32,607 nucleotides of DNA from an uncultured Clostridia bacterium (GTDB lineage Bacteria; Bacillota; Clostridia; Oscillospirales; Ruminococcaceae), in the NCBI GenBank assembly GCA_945935925.1, contig CAMERU010000006.1, forward strand, positions 1 through 32,607. Reading direction: 5' to 3'. The notes under the pieces are model-generated. The model searched no databases, was not told the DNA's origin, and was given only the letters and a program-made list of their open reading frames with translations. Position 1 is the first letter of the stretch, and each line of letters starts with the position of its first letter. Made by a program: the position numbers and the translations under genes. Shown in pieces: positions 30,919 to 32,607 of this stretch.

Positions 30919-31810
30919 TGGATGCACCCACCTTTTCGATGAATATTTCGTTGAGCGTCGGCTCACGGAGCTCGTAGCGTATCAGCGGCATACCGCTCTG
31001 CATGATTTTCCCGAGCAGCGCGTGAGCCTGTGCTTCCTCGCTGACGTTGAAGCTTGTGCCGTTCGGGGTATTTTCCGTTACGGAAAGGCCGCATTCTGCC
31101 GCCATCGGCAGGAAATCGCCCTCGCATTTTACGGTGAGCTTAACTCTGCCGTAGCCTTTCTTTATCTCGTTGAGGTTGCCCTGAAGAACGGTTTCGCCCT
31201 TGTTGAGTATAACGATATCGCGGCAGAATTCCTCGATCGTTGCCATCTGGTGAGATGACATTATGACGAACTTATTCTTCGCTATCTCCTCGCGGATCAC
31301 CGACTTGAACATCTCGGCGTTTACGGGGTCAAGTCCGCTCAGCGGCTCGTCGAGTATAAGCAGGTCGGGGTTGGGTGCGAGCGCGGCGATCAGCTGTATT
31401 TTCTGCTGATTGCCCTTGGAGAGCTGTTCGGCGCGCTTGTTGCGGTGCTCGTTGACATTGAGCCTGTCGAACCAGTAATCCAGCTGACGCATGGCGTCCG
31501 CGCGCTTCATGCCCTTGAGCGAGCAGAAGTACAGCAGCTGATCCATTATTTTATATTTCGGGTACAGTCCGCGCTCTTCGGCGAGGTAGCCTATCGGCTC
31601 CTCCGCGGTGAGGAACGGCTTTCCGTTCCATGTCACCTTTCCGCTGTCCGCGGCGAGCATTCCGAGAATTATCCTTATTGAGGTGGTTTTACCGGCGCCG
31701 TTCGTTCCGAGCAGCGCGAACACACCCGGCTCTTTCATCTCGAAACTCAGCCCGTTCACGGCGGTATAGCTGCCGTAGGTCTTGACTATGTTGTCAACCT
31801 TTAATGACAT
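30908..31810 (-). CDS. ABC transporter ATP-binding protein (NatA-like)
   Basis: This 300-residue ATPase powers the permease encoded downstream. Walker A is GTNGAGKTT (35-43), the signature is LSKGNQQ (130-136), Walker B is LLILDEP (150-156) with LSGLDP following, and the switch His is in SSHQ. A C-terminal domain (about 215-300) is typical of NatA/DrrA-type exporters. ATG 31810 (MSLKVDNIVKTYG) is supported by AAGGAG; an in-frame ATG at 31894 would start upstream of the promoter's -10. The stop overlaps the permease start region, so translation is coupled. Confidence 0.93.
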   Translation of the reverse strand: MSLKVDNIVKTYGSYTAVNGLSFEMKEPGVFALLGTNGAGKTTSIRIILGMLAADSGKVTWNGKPFLTAEEPIGYLAEERGLYPKYKIMDQLLYFCSLKGMKRADAMRQLDYWFDRLNVNEHRNKRAEQLSKGNQQKIQLIAALAPNPDLLILDEPLSGLDPVNAEMFKSVIREEIAKNKFVIMSSHQMATIEEFCRDIVILNKGETVLQGNLNEIKKGYGRVKLTVKCEGDFLPMAAECGLSVTENTPNGTSFNVSEEAQAHALLGKIMQSGMPLIRYELREPTLNEIFIEKVGASNEN

Positions 31811-31865
31811 TTTTCTGTCAGCTCCTTTTTTGCTTTTTATGCTACTGTTCATGTGTTGTATATAC

Positions 31866-31894
31866 AGTATAACACTAACCCCGCCCCCTGTCAA
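31866..31894 (-). promoter_or_regulatory. Promoter of the NatAB-type ABC operon
   Basis: On the minus strand a perfect TTGACA (31889-31894) and TATACT (31866-31871) are 17 bp apart. The -35 sits inside an inverted repeat, CCCCC-TTGACA-GGGGG (31884-31899), which could be an operator. Confidence 0.85.
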
Positions 31895-32100
31895 GGGGGT
31901 TTTTAAATTTTTTATTGCAAAAATTTTCGGTCTTTTATCGCAAAGGTGACAGTCCCGCTCTGTCGGGCGGAAGGAGCTTTAAGGCGCTGCCTTGCGACCT
32001 TTTGGCAAAAGGTTGATAAAAGTTTTTTGGGGCAATTGCTTTGTAATTGATGTGTTGTTTGTTGTTTAATTGAAATTTTTTGCTTATTGTGTTTTCACAC
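31895..32100. other. Gene-free AT-rich region with small hairpins
   Basis: This region is upstream of the ABC promoter. It contains GACAG-TCCCGCT-CTGTC (about 31949-31965) and ACCTTTTGGCAAAAGGT (about 31998-32014) followed by GATAAAAGTTTTTT, resembling a plus-strand terminator but with no gene ahead of it. No credible coding region is seen. It may be the remnant of a repeated intergenic sequence. Confidence 0.4.
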
Positions 32101-32183
32101 GGGAAGCGGGGGAAACCCTTCGGGAGAGAGGGAAAAACGGAGTTTTCCCCTCTCCCTACGGGTCTCCCCCGCACCCCCTTCCC
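32101..32183. repeat. Long extended hairpin
   Basis: Five nested pairings make one long hairpin: GGGAA/TTCCC (32101-32105 with 32179-32183), GCGGGGGA/TCCCCCGC (32106-32113 with 32165-32172), ACCC/GGGT (32115-32118 with 32060-type inner positions 32160-32163), GGGAGAG/CTCTCCC (32122-32128 with 32150-32156) and GGGAAAA/TTTTCCC (32130-32136 with 32143-32149). The loop is 6 nt. No gene adjoins it closely, so it is more likely a repeat or structured RNA than a terminator. Confidence 0.6.
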
Positions 32184-32268
32184 CTCTCCCTCTTCCTTTT
32201 CCTTAAATTTGGCGCTTCTACCTTTATAGGAAATTCGCGCTCACGCGCGTTGTTCACGGTTTTTCTAC

Positions 32269-32607
32269 CGTTATAGTACGGATAGCGCGTCACCTCATTG
32301 AACGCACTCTCTCCGTTTTAGTCGCTCATTTTGTTGCCGCGCTCTCCTTTTGGTAGGACGGGCGGCTGTTTTTTGACAGCCCTTTGCTTATTCTTACCGC
32401 TCCCGCTTATTTTCGCCTGCATAAACGAAAACCCCTGCAATTGCAGAGGTTCGTTTCAAATTATAGCAACCTTACCCAACAACTCACGGAACAAGGTAAC
32501 AAATTCCAATCACCCTACCCACCGTCCGGCGGAACGCGCTATCAAAATGAGTGACTAAAACGGAGAGAGTGCGTTCAATGATGCGTCGCGCTATCCGTAT
32601 TATAACG
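32269..32607. mobile_element. Element with ~65-bp terminal inverted repeats, reaching the window edge
   Basis: Positions 32269-32333 and 32543-32607 are inverted copies of each other with 5 differences in 65 (about 92%). They flank about 210 bp that hold no credible gene but include a hairpin (AACCCCTGCAATTGCAGAGGTT-like, about 32430-32450). The right copy ends exactly at the window boundary, so the element or repeat may extend. It could be a non-autonomous transposon or a paired regulatory repeat. Confidence 0.65.

Noticed and set aside
1-32607. CRISPR array, rRNA or tRNA genes
   Set aside because: No regularly spaced direct repeats, rRNA motifs or tRNA cloverleaf with a TTCRA arm were recognised by eye. 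A tRNA or covariance-model scan would be decisive.

Overview
The window looks like a chromosomal segment of a low-GC-lineage Gram-positive (Bacillota) bacterium with a moderately GC-rich genome, most likely a fibre-degrading member of the Oscillospiraceae/Ruminococcus group. Supporting signs are tandem GH5 endoglucanase-type genes, a GH130 mannooligosaccharide phosphorylase, strong AGGAGG-type ribosome binding sites, TTGACA-N17-TATAAT promoters, HPr, RqcH, TrmK, a YlbJ-like protein and lipoprotein signal peptides. The genus is inferred from gene content and was not tested.

Layout. (1) 1-4306, polysaccharide use: a sugar-binding lipoprotein with its own promoter and terminator, then two translationally coupled GH5 paralogues, one with a lipobox and one without. 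(2) 4312-5902, an orphan regulatory cassette of the type found in phages and integrative elements: a sigma-70-region-4-like protein, an XRE repressor and an ImmA/IrrE metallopeptidase, behind a consensus promoter whose spacer holds a perfect palindrome. No integrase or structural phage gene is present. (3) 6016-7132 (minus), GH130 phosphorylase. (4) 7409-15108, cell envelope and PTS: a von Willebrand A lipoprotein, HPr, a small lipoprotein, a membrane-anchored LysM-G5-M23 peptidase with WalR-like boxes in its promoter, a polyprenyl-phosphate-type GT2 enzyme, and convergently a NodB-type polysaccharide deacetylase. (5) 15534-16396 (minus), an APH-fold kinase. (6) 16552-19376, rpsO-pnp. (7) 19388-27776 (minus), a long, probably co-transcribed housekeeping cluster: DUF1858, trmK, NIF3, rqcH, valS, a possible 25-residue peptide, a nucleotidyltransferase and an HD-GYP protein. 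(8) 27818-29340 (minus), YlbJ-like and TIGR04086-like membrane proteins. (9) 29460-31894 (minus), a NatAB-type ABC exporter. (10) 31895-32607, a gene-free, repeat-rich end.

How the genes fit together: the extracellular or surface GH5 enzymes cut beta-glucan or related hemicellulose, the binding lipoprotein captures oligosaccharides, and GH130 phosphorolyses mannooligosaccharides inside the cell. The rqcH-trmK-valS cluster concerns translation and its quality control. The M23, GT2 and deacetylase genes remodel the envelope.

The most notable non-coding signals are: a 180-bp TTAA-bounded inverted-repeat element, with two full copies and two remnants that sit at 3' ends of genes and in two cases supply the stop codon; a second element with 65-bp inverted repeats at the right edge; four WalR-type half-sites before the M23 gene; and the operator pair before the ImmA cassette. 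No rRNA, tRNA, CRISPR array or transposase gene was seen.
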